DNA from: Paraburkholderia phenoliruptrix
GTDB lineage: Bacteria; Pseudomonadota; Gammaproteobacteria; Burkholderiales; Burkholderiaceae
Direction of reading: 5' to 3'
Assembly: GCF_902859825.1 (NCBI RefSeq)
Contig: NZ_CADIKB010000003.1
Span: 62,001 to 126,000 of the forward strand
Length of the DNA: 64,000 nt
The position numbers and the translations under genes were made by a program. The notes under the pieces are model-generated. The model was not told the DNA's origin. It worked only from the letters and a program-made list of their open reading frames with translations, and did not search any database. Positions 25,723 to 33,721 of the stretch are shown piece by piece (position 1 is the first letter of the stretch; every line of letters starts with the position of its first letter).

Positions 25723-26139
25723 ATGTTCAGCAAGAAAAAATCCGCAGGCATCCGGCAGTCGAAGCTTGCCACTCTGATCGCGCACGACGTGCGCGTGACA
25801 GGCGACCTCCAGTTCACAAACGGCCTGCGACTGGACGGTCACGTCAAGGGCAACGTCAGCGGCGAGTCCGGCAGCCAGACACTGCTTGTGCTGAGCGATC
25901 GCGGTTCGATCGAAGGTAACGTGCACGGCTACGACGTCGTGATCAACGGCAAGATCGTCGGCGACGTCATTGCCGATCACTTCGTCGAACTGCAAGCCAA
26001 CGCGCATGTCACGGGCAACATCTACTATCAGCAACTGCGCATGGATTGCGGCGCCTCGGTGGACGGCAAGCTCACGCGTCGGGAGGGAGCGGAAGCACCT
26101 GTGCCGCTTACGTCGATGGTCGATCCTGCCCGCGAATAA
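25723..26139 (+). CDS. Bactofilin (polymer-forming cytoskeletal protein)
   Basis: A 138-residue protein with the bactofilin beta-helix core: LIAHDVRVTGDLQFTNGLRL, then DGHVKGNVSG, DRGSIEGNVHGYDVVINGKI and ELQANAHVTGNIYY, flanked by a short charged N-terminus (MFSKKKSAG) and a disordered C-terminus. Bactofilins polymerise without nucleotides and position cell-wall enzymes; an adjacent M23 peptidase is the classic partner arrangement. Confidence 0.9.
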   Translation: MFSKKKSAGIRQSKLATLIAHDVRVTGDLQFTNGLRLDGHVKGNVSGESGSQTLLVLSDRGSIEGNVHGYDVVINGKIVGDVIADHFVELQANAHVTGNIYYQQLRMDCGASVDGKLTRREGAEAPVPLTSMVDPARE

Positions 26140-26162
26140 GGCTCAATGACGCCGGATCCCGC

Positions 26163-26969
26163 TCATACCATGCCCGGCAGCGACCGGCGTTGGCTTGGTT
26201 CGTCGTGGCGCGGCAGAGGCTCGCGAGCCGTTGCCGAGCCCAGACTGGTCCGCGAATTCCGCGCGAGGGCGAGCCGTTCGCTGGCGCTGCGGTCCAGCGT
26301 CGCGAGCATGTCGCGTTCGAGAATCAGCAGTTTGAAGGCCAGCACGATGAGCCCGCTTGCGAGCAGGACATCCCCGGCGAACACCACGGCGTAGACCGCG
26401 GACGTGGTCCGCGGATTGCCGATCAGCAGGGCGAGATTGGCGTGGTCGAGCAGCACCAGCGTGAGCGGTACGATTGCACCCAGCGTGGCGATCGTCGCGC
26501 CGATTGCGACGACGGTGCGTGCCATGCCGAGATGCGGACGGCGCCGGCGGCACACTTCGTACAGCGTGGCCGCGCGATAAGGCGCGAAGAACAGCGCGAG
26601 CAGCACGGCGCGCGGCAACATGGGCAGCTCGAGTAGCAGCGCGCCGCCATACAGCACACAGAACGCGCACGTGACGATAACCGCGGTACGCCATGCCATC
26701 GGCACACCGAATAATGCCCGCGTGCCGGCCCAGATCAGGATGCGGCTTTGCAGCGCGAACGCCGCGGTGGCGAAGAGGAGAAAATCGGTGCGCCACGCCG
26801 AACGCAGCGCGAAACAGGCGGAGGCCGCGGCGAGCAGATAAAACGCGGCCGCCCAGAGGCGGAATGCGCCGACTTGCGCGAACATCCGCGAAAGCACGGT
26901 GGCGATCAGCGCGCAGCACAGAAACGTGATCAGGCACAACGAGGTGAACGTCGCTACATCGAATCTCAT
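26163..26969 (-). CDS. Hypothetical multi-pass membrane protein
   Basis: A 268-residue protein with about seven hydrophobic helices (LCLITFLCCALIATVL, WAAAFYLLAAASACFAL and others) and a charged cytosolic tail of about 55 residues (LILERDMLATLDRSASERLAL). It resembles the membrane sensor half of GGDEF proteins but has no output domain. It is followed on the same strand, upstream, by the MHYT-GGDEF-EAL gene, so a role as a partner sensor is possible but unproven. Confidence 0.7.
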   Translation of the reverse strand: MRFDVATFTSLCLITFLCCALIATVLSRMFAQVGAFRLWAAAFYLLAAASACFALRSAWRTDFLLFATAAFALQSRILIWAGTRALFGVPMAWRTAVIVTCAFCVLYGGALLLELPMLPRAVLLALFFAPYRAATLYEVCRRRRPHLGMARTVVAIGATIATLGAIVPLTLVLLDHANLALLIGNPRTTSAVYAVVFAGDVLLASGLIVLAFKLLILERDMLATLDRSASERLALARNSRTSLGSATAREPLPRHDEPSQRRSLPGMV

Positions 26970-27121
26970 GAAGTCTCCAGCACCTGTGCAGCGTTTATTG
27001 TTTATTGTTGAACCGTACTACTGTGCGGCCACGTTTGCCTGAGCGGGGCAGGACCTGCGCGCACGGAGTGCGACGCGCAGACGGCGCGGCGCTGTCGGAC
27101 ATTGCGCCGCCGCATCGGCAT

Positions 27122-27147
27122 AGAACGTCCGCACAGAACGTCCGCAT
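27122..27147. repeat. Tandem 13-bp repeat
   Basis: agaacgtccgcac (27122-27134) and agaacgtccgcat (27135-27147) in direct tandem, 7 bp after the stop of the MHYT-GGDEF-EAL gene. Probably replication slippage; no function is suggested. Confidence 0.6.
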
Positions 27148-27153
27148 AAAGCG

Positions 27154-29232
27154 TCAGCAGGCGTCCGCCGTCAGGGTCTGTCCTCGTAACAAATCCCCGA
27201 AGGCTTCCGCAGTGAGCGGCTTGCCGAGCAGGAAGCCTTGCATCTCGTCGCACCGCATGGCCTTCAGCATGTGCAGTTGCGACTCGGTTTCCACGCCTTC
27301 GGCCACCACATCCATTTCCAGCGAATGCGCGAGCGCGATGATCGCGGACACGATCGCGCTGCCTTCCTCGCCGTGGGCGTCAAGGCCATTCGTGAAGAAG
27401 CGGTCGATCTTCAGTTGCTTCACGCGAAAGCGCTGCAGATACGCGAGGCTCGAATAGCCGGTGCCGAAATCGTCGATGGCGATCTCAAAGCCGCTTGCCT
27501 GAAATTCGCGGAGCATCTCGATCGTTCTGGCGGCGTCCTGCATGGCCACTGTCTCCGTAATTTCGAACATGATCTGCTCGCAGCGCACGCCCTCTGCGTT
27601 GACGATGTCGAGCATGGTCGGCACGAGGTCGGCCTGCAGGAGCTGCCGCGGCGACAGATTGATCGCCACCTTGATGGGCGGCAGGCCTTGCGCGATCCAG
27701 CGGCGGATCTGCCGGCACGCCTCGCGCAAAACCCAGTAGCCGATCTGCACGATCTGCCCCGAGCGCTCGGCAATCGGAATGAACTCGAGCGGCGCCAGCG
27801 TGCCGAGTTGCGGATGATGCAAGCGGATCAGCGCCTCCGCGCCCGCGAGCGTCTCGCTTTTGCCGTCGAATTTGGGCTGGAAATGCAGCGTGAAATGACG
27901 CTCGGCGAGCGCCTCGCGCAACGCGTTCTGGATTTGCAGCGTGCGCGTCGCGGCTTCGTTCATGCGCCGCTCGAAGAAACGGTAGGTGCTGCGGCCCGCG
28001 CGCTTCGCTTCGTACATCGCGGCGTCCGCGTGTTTGAGCAGCGTGTCCACGCTATCGCCGTCCTCGGGAAAGAGCGCGATGCCGATGCTCGGCATCACCT
28101 GCAGCGGTTGCGAATCGGCCCACGTGTCGCGCCGCATGCGCTCAAGCACGCCTTCTGCGAGCGCCGCCGCATCCGTGCGCGAAGCGAGGTTCTCGGAGAG
28201 CACCACGAACTCGTCGCCGCCGAGGCGCGCCACCGTGTCGCCCGCGCGCACGCAGATCAGAAGACGCTGCGCGAACGCGGCGAGCACCTGATCGCCGGCG
28301 GAATGACCGAGCGAGTCGTTGATCGTTTTGAAGCCGTCGAGATCCATGAAGAGGATTGCGAACAGCGACCGCTGGCGCCGCGCCGCATGAATGGCCCGCT
28401 CGATGCGCTCGGTCAGCGTGGCGCGGTTCGGCAGTCCGGTGAGCGTGTCGAGCGTGGCGAGCCGCACGATCTGCCCGTTGAGCTTCGACACGGCGCCGAC
28501 GAGAAAGCTTGTGCGTGCATCGAATCGCGACAGCAGCAGCGTGACGATCAGAATCGCGAAGGTGAACAGGATCACAGAGGTGGCGAGCCACGCGGCATTC
28601 ACACCGGCGGCGGCCCCGCAGATCGCGCCGGGTGCAAATTCGGCCGCGGCCATGGCCACGTAATGCATGCCGCTGATGGCAATCGCCATCACGAGCGCGG
28701 CGCCGAAGCGCTTGCGCAGCACATGGCGCGCGTCGTCGTTGCTGAGCGCGCGCGCCATCCACAGCGCGGCGCTGGAGGCGCCGATCGCAATGGCGAGCGA
28801 GGCCGCGAACCACGCCGGTCGATAGCTGATGCTGGGCGACATGCGCAACGCGGCCATGCCGCTATAGTGCATGCCCGCGATGCCGAGGCCCATGAACGCA
28901 CCGCCGCCGACAAGGCGCGCGGCCGTCAGCTGTGTGTGCGTGGTCAGGCACAGGGCGAGATAAGAGGCGCCAATGGCGAGCGCGAGCGAATAGGCGGTGT
29001 CGGCGAAATCGTAGCCGAGCGGAATCGGCAGCGAAAACGCGAGCATGGCCACGAAGTGCATCGACCAGATGCCGACGCCGAGCGCCAGCGCACCGCCCAT
29101 GCGCCAGACCTGCCGCAACCGCGGCGACGCCAGCACGTAGATGCGGCCGGTCAGATCGAGTGCCGTGTACGACGCGAGCGACGCGACGACAAACGACATC
29201 GCCACCAGCCAGGGATTATATGAGCTCTGCAT
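27154..29232 (-). CDS. Bifunctional c-di-GMP cyclase/phosphodiesterase with MHYT sensor
   Basis: A 692-residue inner-membrane protein. Seven helices hold three MHYT-type motifs (WSMHFVAML, GMHYSGMAAL, GMHYVAMAA), thought to bind copper and sense O2, CO or NO. A GGDEF domain follows (ARLGGDEFVVL; I-site RAGD intact), then an EAL domain with all usual motifs: AEALIRL, INLSPRQL, EITETVAM, IDDFGTGYSS, LKIDRFF, AEGVET and QGFLLGKPL. Both catalytic sites appear intact, so the net activity is not predictable. A hairpin lies in its leader at 29241-29263. Confidence 0.92.
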   Translation of the reverse strand: MQSSYNPWLVAMSFVVASLASYTALDLTGRIYVLASPRLRQVWRMGGALALGVGIWSMHFVAMLAFSLPIPLGYDFADTAYSLALAIGASYLALCLTTHTQLTAARLVGGGAFMGLGIAGMHYSGMAALRMSPSISYRPAWFAASLAIAIGASSAALWMARALSNDDARHVLRKRFGAALVMAIAISGMHYVAMAAAEFAPGAICGAAAGVNAAWLATSVILFTFAILIVTLLLSRFDARTSFLVGAVSKLNGQIVRLATLDTLTGLPNRATLTERIERAIHAARRQRSLFAILFMDLDGFKTINDSLGHSAGDQVLAAFAQRLLICVRAGDTVARLGGDEFVVLSENLASRTDAAALAEGVLERMRRDTWADSQPLQVMPSIGIALFPEDGDSVDTLLKHADAAMYEAKRAGRSTYRFFERRMNEAATRTLQIQNALREALAERHFTLHFQPKFDGKSETLAGAEALIRLHHPQLGTLAPLEFIPIAERSGQIVQIGYWVLREACRQIRRWIAQGLPPIKVAINLSPRQLLQADLVPTMLDIVNAEGVRCEQIMFEITETVAMQDAARTIEMLREFQASGFEIAIDDFGTGYSSLAYLQRFRVKQLKIDRFFTNGLDAHGEEGSAIVSAIIALAHSLEMDVVAEGVETESQLHMLKAMRCDEMQGFLLGKPLTAEAFGDLLRGQTLTADAC

Positions 29233-29240
29233 GTCAGGTC

Positions 29241-29263
29241 CAACCGCGAGGGAGACGCGGTTG
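29241..29263 (-). promoter_or_regulatory. Leader hairpin of the MHYT-GGDEF-EAL mRNA
   Basis: In mRNA sense caaccgcg, loop tctccct, cgcggttg: a perfect 8-bp stem ending 8 nt before the start codon, where it would crowd or hide the ribosome site. An AT-rich promoter-like stretch with palindrome attgaatttcaat (29297-29309) lies farther upstream. Confidence 0.4.
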
Positions 29264-29362
29264 AACTTGTTATCGACACTTCAGCGCTTTTATTTAATTG
29301 AATTTCAATATGTTAGCGATTGGCTGACGGTGCCGGCCGCAGGCAGTCGCGCGACATCAGCA

Positions 29363-30229
29363 TCATAGCGACTGCGCCGAAAAGGTATCGCATTGGCGGA
29401 TGTCGCCCGTCGTCATGCCGCGCTTGAGCCACCGCTGGCGCTGCTCGCTCGTGCCGTGCGTGAATGCTTCCGGCACGACGCGCCCTTGCGATTGCCGCTG
29501 CAACCGGTCGTCGCCGATCGCGCCTGCGGCGTTCAGTCCTTGCTCGAAGTCGCCGGGCTCCATCAGCTTCGCGTTCTGCTGCTGCGCGACTGCCGCCCAC
29601 ACGCCCGCGAAACAGTCGGCCTGCAACTCGAGGCGTACGGACAACGCGTTGCCGCGTGCCTGCGACATGCGCGCCCGCGCGGCTTCGTATTTGTCCGAGA
29701 TGCCGAGCACGTTCTGCACGTGGTGCCCGACCTCGTGTGCGATTACATAGGCCTGGGCGAAGTCGCCGCTTGCGCCGAAGCGGTCGCGCAACTCGCGGTA
29801 AAACGACAGATCGATATAAACGGTGCGGTCGGGCGGACAGTAGAACGGCCCCATCGCGGACTGACCCGTGCCGCAAGCGGTGGGCGTGGCATCGCTGAAC
29901 AGGACGAGCTTGGGCGCCGGGTAGTCCTGATTGAACTGCGTGCGGAAAATGTGTTGCCAGGTCCGCTCCGTGTTGCCGAGCACGCGGCGCACGAAGTGAC
30001 TGCCGGCGTCCTCGGGGCGCGCGTTGGTCGGCGCGGTGGCCTGGGGCGCGTTGCCTTGCAGCACCTGCGCGCCGTTGATGATGGTCATCGGATTAATGCC
30101 GAAGAAGTACGACGCGGCCAGCGCGATAATGATCGTTCCAATGCCGATGCCGCCGCCGACCCGCATCCCGCCGCCGCCGCCGCGCCGGTCTTCGACGTTC
30201 TGGCTTTCCACTTCATCATCAAGGCGCAT
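29363..30229 (-). CDS. Neutral zinc metallopeptidase (YpfJ family)
   Basis: A 288-residue single-pass protein. A Gly-rich N-terminus (DRRGGGGGMRVGGG) precedes one hydrophobic segment (IGTIIIALAASYFFG), and the catalytic domain has VIAHEVGHHVQNVLG (HExxH), with FSDATPTACGTGQSAMGPF upstream and LELQADCFAGVWA as third-ligand motif. Length and order match the family; the physiological substrate is unknown. The start at 30229 (MRLDDEVES) has a ggagaaa ribosome site; an upstream GTG/Met frame is not needed. Confidence 0.88.
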   Translation of the reverse strand: MRLDDEVESQNVEDRRGGGGGMRVGGGIGIGTIIIALAASYFFGINPMTIINGAQVLQGNAPQATAPTNARPEDAGSHFVRRVLGNTERTWQHIFRTQFNQDYPAPKLVLFSDATPTACGTGQSAMGPFYCPPDRTVYIDLSFYRELRDRFGASGDFAQAYVIAHEVGHHVQNVLGISDKYEAARARMSQARGNALSVRLELQADCFAGVWAAVAQQQNAKLMEPGDFEQGLNAAGAIGDDRLQRQSQGRVVPEAFTHGTSEQRQRWLKRGMTTGDIRQCDTFSAQSL

Positions 30230-30375
30230 GGTGTTTTCTCCGTGATCGCGTGCAACAGGCTGTGACGCATTGCGGTCCACTGCCGCAATGGAGCAGTAAG
30301 CATACCCGCGCGGCGTGCCGATGTGCGACGGCGCGCGAGCGGATGGTCACGGTTCCTTCAGACCTGACAAAATGG

Positions 30376-30849
30376 CTAGCGATTTTCCTCCGGCTCGACC
30401 GAGCTCAGCGTATATCCTTCGTCGAGCCATCCAGTGACGCCGCCCGCCATCAGCTTGACGGGGCGTCCAAGCCGCGCGAGGCGGAGCGCGCCGCGTGCCG
30501 CGCCGTTGCAATGCGGACCGGCGCAATAAGTGACGAAAAGCGTACCGACGGGATAGCCGGAAAGCTTCGACTCGACGATCTTGCCGTGCGGCAGGTTGAG
30601 CGCGCCCGGCACGTGGCCGGCCGCGAAGTGTGCCGGGCTGCGCACGTCGAGCAGCACGAAGCCCGGCGTGCCGCTTTGCAATGCGGCGAATACATCGGCG
30701 CAATCGGTTTCGAATTGAAACTGGGCTTCGAAGTGGGCGATCGCCGCGGCGCTGGGCGCGGCGGGCACGGCCGTGACGGCGTTGGCGGTGCTGGCCGCGT
30801 TGATGGTGCTTAGGGGCGTTATGGCGCTTGTAGTGCCGAGCTCAGACAT
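30376..30849 (-). CDS. Rhodanese-like domain protein
   Basis: A 157-residue protein. An N-terminal Ala/Thr-rich stretch of about 40 residues is followed by a rhodanese domain with FVLLDVRSPAHFAAGHVPGA and the catalytic-loop VTYCAGPHCNGA, whose first Cys is the likely sulfur carrier. It may transfer sulfane sulfur or detoxify cyanide. The start at 30849 has ggagg at optimal spacing. It is divergent from ftrA, a common pairing, with 127 bp between. Confidence 0.83.
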   Translation of the reverse strand: MSELGTTSAITPLSTINAASTANAVTAVPAAPSAAAIAHFEAQFQFETDCADVFAALQSGTPGFVLLDVRSPAHFAAGHVPGALNLPHGKIVESKLSGYPVGTLFVTYCAGPHCNGAARGALRLARLGRPVKLMAGGVTGWLDEGYTLSSVEPEENR

Positions 30850-30976
30850 GATGAGACCTCCGTGAACTAGCGTGTGCGTGAGATGAGGGTCGTTTTGCGA
30901 TTCAGGCCGCTCATTGTGTCGCCTGGGTCCGCACCGGATAAGTGGCGCAATCGACAATCTTCGGTAACATCACGCC

Positions 30977-31939
30977 ATGCACAATCATCTTGTCGTCGCG
31001 CTGGCCTACGACCGGCTCTGCACGTTCGAATTCGGCTGCGTAACGGAGTTGTTCGCGCTCGAACGCCCGGAGCTCGGCGTGAACTGGTATCGCTTCGGCG
31101 TCTGCGCGGCGGAGGCCGGGCCGATTCGTGCGGCCGGCGGTATCACGCTTGCGGCGCCGTACACGCTCAGGCTGCTGGATCGCGCGGACACCATCGTGAT
31201 ACCCGGCTGGCGCGATGCCGACGAAATGCCGCCCGAACCGCTGCTGAAAAAGATTCGCGCCGCGTACAAACGCGGTGCGCGCCTGTGCTCGATCTGCTCG
31301 GGCGTGTTTGTACTCGCGGCAGCCGGTGTGCTCGACGGCAAGACGGTCACCACGCACTGGCGTTATGCGGCGAAATTGCAGGCGCGCTATCCGAATCTGC
31401 GCGTGCAGCCAAACGCGCTCTATATCGACGAGCAGCAGATCATCACGTCGGCGGGATCGGCGGCGGGGCTCGACATGCTGCTGCATCTCGTGCGCCGCGA
31501 TCACGGCAGCGCGGTGGCAAACCGCGTCGCGCAGCGGCTCGTCGTGCCGCCGCATCGCGAGGGCGGTCAGGCGCAGTTCGTGCCGCGCCCCATGTCCCAC
31601 GACGAAAGTGGGCGCCTCGCGAGACTCATGGACTGGGTGCGCAGTCATCCCGCGTTGCCGCACACGCTGCGCTCGCTCGCCGAGCGCGCCGCGATGAGTC
31701 CGCGCACGCTGCAGCGGCAGTTTCGTGACGCGACAGGCATGGCGCCGTATGAATGGCTGGTGCGCGAGCGCGTGGCCGTCGCGCGGGAGTTGCTGGAGGC
31801 GCCGAATCCTCTGCCGATGGCGCGCGTCGCGCAACTCGCCGGCTTCGGCTCCGAAGAATCGCTGCGGCGCCACTTCAGGCGCATCGCGCTGACGAGCCCG
31901 GGGGCGTATCGTAAGAAGTTCGGCGCTACCATGGCGTAG
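30977..31939 (+). CDS. ftrA: Transcriptional regulator FtrA (GlxA/AraC family)
   Basis: A 320-residue regulator: N-terminal DJ-1/PfpI-like domain (LVVALAYDRLCTFEFGCVTE; nucleophile-elbow region LCSICSGVFVLAAAG) and two C-terminal AraC HTHs (LRSLAERAAMSPRTLQRQF; MARVAQLAGFGSEESLRRHF). It is probably the regulator of the divergent rhodanese gene. The DJ-1-like part is thought to bind a ligand rather than catalyse. No strong ribosome site is seen at the ATG. Confidence 0.87.
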   Translation: MHNHLVVALAYDRLCTFEFGCVTELFALERPELGVNWYRFGVCAAEAGPIRAAGGITLAAPYTLRLLDRADTIVIPGWRDADEMPPEPLLKKIRAAYKRGARLCSICSGVFVLAAAGVLDGKTVTTHWRYAAKLQARYPNLRVQPNALYIDEQQIITSAGSAAGLDMLLHLVRRDHGSAVANRVAQRLVVPPHREGGQAQFVPRPMSHDESGRLARLMDWVRSHPALPHTLRSLAERAAMSPRTLQRQFRDATGMAPYEWLVRERVAVARELLEAPNPLPMARVAQLAGFGSEESLRRHFRRIALTSPGAYRKKFGATMA

Positions 31940-32002
31940 CCGCGCGAGCGTACCGCAAGCCGCAGTTCGATGGCGCAACAGGGCGCCTGCAAGGAACCTC
32001 AC

Positions 32003-33205
32003 ATGATCGACGTTGCCGAGACTATCGCCCGCTTTAACGCCGGGCGCGATCCCGAACGGCTCGCCATGAAATACAAGGCGATGCGCACGTCGCCTTTCGT
32101 ATTCCTGCGCGGCACGTGTCATCTGTTTTACGAGCGCCTGCCGCGAGCCGGCGTGCTCGACGACGCGCCGCCCGTGTGGATCTGCGGCGACATGCATCTG
32201 GAAAACTTCGGCAGCTACAAGGCGGACAACGGACTCGTCTATTTCGACAACAACGATTTCGACGAGGCGTGCCTTGCGCCGAACCTCGCCGAACTGGCGC
32301 GTTTGCTCACCAGCGTGCTGGCCGGTGCCGCCGATCTCAAGCTGAGCCGCGCGCAGGCGCTGGCGCTCTGTCATACGGCGGTGGAGGCGTATGGCGCGGC
32401 GCTCGCTTTCGGCAAGGCGCGCTGGGTCGAGCGCGAGACGTCGTCCGGTATGGTGCGCGACCTGTTCGATGCATTGGCGAGCCGCACGCGCGCCGCGCAT
32501 CTGGACCGCCGCACCACGCTCAAGGGCAAGACGCGCACGCTCAAGGTGGACGGCAAGAAAGCACTGCCCGTGAGCGATGAACGGCGCGCCGCGGTCACGC
32601 AGTTCATGCAGCAGTTCGCTGCCGGCGAAAGCGATCCGGATTTTTATCGCGTGCTCGACGTCGCGCGTCGCATCGCGGGAACGGGAAGCCTCGGCGTCGA
32701 CCGTTATGTGATTCTCGTCGAAGGCAAGGGCTCGCCGGACGGCAACTATCTGCTCGATCTGAAAGAAGCGCTGCCTTCTTCGGTCGCGCCGCATGTGTGC
32801 ACGCCGCAGCCCGCATGGCGAACCGAAGCGGAGCGCGTCGTCGAGATTCAGCGGCGAAATCAGGCGGTTTCGCAGGCGTTTTTGCACGCGGTGGACTTCA
32901 ATCAGCGCTCGTATGTGCTGCGCAGCCTGCAGCCTTCGGAAGACCGCGTCGCGTTGCAGGATTGGGACGGCAAACTGCCGAGGCTCGAGGCAGTGGTCGG
33001 CAGCATGGCCGAGTTGAGCGCATGGGCGCATTTGCGCAGCGGCGGCCGGCAGAAGTCGTCCATTGCCGATGAAATGATCGCGTTCGGCTATCGCGCCGAC
33101 TGGCACTCGCCGCTGATCGAGCTCGCGACAGAGTGCGCGGCACAGGTCGCGGCGGACTGGAAAGCGTATTGCGACGCTTACGATCGGGGTGCCTTTGCGG
33201 TCTAG
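32003..33205 (+). CDS. DUF2252 family protein
   Basis: A 400-residue kinase-like protein. Motifs: FLRGTCHLFYERL, VWICGDMHLENFGSYKA (equivalent of the catalytic loop), LVYFDNNDFDEACLAPNLAEL and GTGSLGVDRYVILVEGKG. DUF2252 proteins have an aminoglycoside-phosphotransferase-like fold; no function is established that I know of. The start at 32003 has aaggaa at 6 bp; an ATG at 31970 is an alternative. It lies 63 bp after ftrA on the same strand. Confidence 0.85.
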   Translation: MIDVAETIARFNAGRDPERLAMKYKAMRTSPFVFLRGTCHLFYERLPRAGVLDDAPPVWICGDMHLENFGSYKADNGLVYFDNNDFDEACLAPNLAELARLLTSVLAGAADLKLSRAQALALCHTAVEAYGAALAFGKARWVERETSSGMVRDLFDALASRTRAAHLDRRTTLKGKTRTLKVDGKKALPVSDERRAAVTQFMQQFAAGESDPDFYRVLDVARRIAGTGSLGVDRYVILVEGKGSPDGNYLLDLKEALPSSVAPHVCTPQPAWRTEAERVVEIQRRNQAVSQAFLHAVDFNQRSYVLRSLQPSEDRVALQDWDGKLPRLEAVVGSMAELSAWAHLRSGGRQKSSIADEMIAFGYRADWHSPLIELATECAAQVAADWKAYCDAYDRGAFAV

Positions 33206-33471
33206 TTCGACGAGGCCGGTGCGCACCTGGAGATAAAAGCCAGGAAAACGTTTGCGTGTTCAAACAGGCGTTTGCCGTTCGCACCGGCCTGCACACGTTG
33301 CTCGCCGTCATCAGGTTTACCCGCTGTTTCAGCGCTTAAAATGCGCCACTATCGTGCACCGGCGCGACACACGTGTAATAGACCGCAACAGTGCTTTGCG
33401 GTTTTCCCTCATTTAATTCACCCCCTTATGACGTAGACTTCCCAGTAACAAAAATGGTTACGGGGTGCGAG
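33206..33471. other. Intergenic region with a structured inverted repeat
   Basis: This stretch carries the multi-stem element at 33213-33290 and then AT-richer sequence (atttaattca near 33411-33420) that may hold a promoter for the small ORF at 33472 and the SulP gene. No larger ORF is supported. Confidence 0.4.
33213..33290 (+). ncRNA. Candidate three-way-junction RNA element
   Basis: A perfect 11-bp outer stem, aggccggtgcg (33213-33223) with cgcaccggcct (33280-33290), encloses two hairpins: cctgg/ccagg (33226-33230 with 33240-33244) and aaac-gtttg/caaac-gttt (33246-33254 with 33261-33273). The shape is cloverleaf-like but it is not a tRNA (no T-loop or anticodon pattern). It begins 8 bp after the DUF2252 stop. 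No T-tract follows, so it is not a simple terminator. Confidence 0.35.
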
Positions 33472-33570
33472 ATGTTGGCCGTTTTCATCATCGCCTGTCC
33501 GATCTGCATTGCGGCGCTTTTCGGTTTTGCGCGGCATGTCGATCCACGGACGGGCCACTTCAAGCGTTGA
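33472..33570 (+). CDS. Candidate 32-residue membrane microprotein
   Basis: ATG to TGA with 32 residues: a single hydrophobic helix MLAVFIIACPICIAALFGFA followed by a basic/polar tail (RHVDPRTGHFKR). A cggggtgcgag stretch gives a possible ribosome site just before the ATG. Size and layout resemble known single-pass microproteins such as CydX/YbgT, but I recognise no homologue. It lies 151 bp before the SulP start. Confidence 0.4.
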   Translation: MLAVFIIACPICIAALFGFARHVDPRTGHFKR

Positions 33571-33721
33571 CTCTCAACGTCGCGATTTCGGGCCGAGCCG
33601 GCACGTAGGATCCGCTGCCGGCTTTCAGCATTGCCGGTCGCGGTCGTATTCGCAGGCCTTGCCAGAAGGTGCCGTGTCGCGGCACGATGCGCGATTACCT
33701 GAGCGTGGGGCAGCATCGCGT

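Noticed and set aside
27238..29223. 661-codon plus-strand frame
   Set aside because: Antisense to the MHYT-GGDEF-EAL gene, whose motifs are intact on the minus strand.
33213..33290. tRNA gene reading of the cloverleaf-like element
   Set aside because: The outer stem is 11 bp, there is no ttc-type T-loop, no anticodon loop and no CCA-adjacent geometry.
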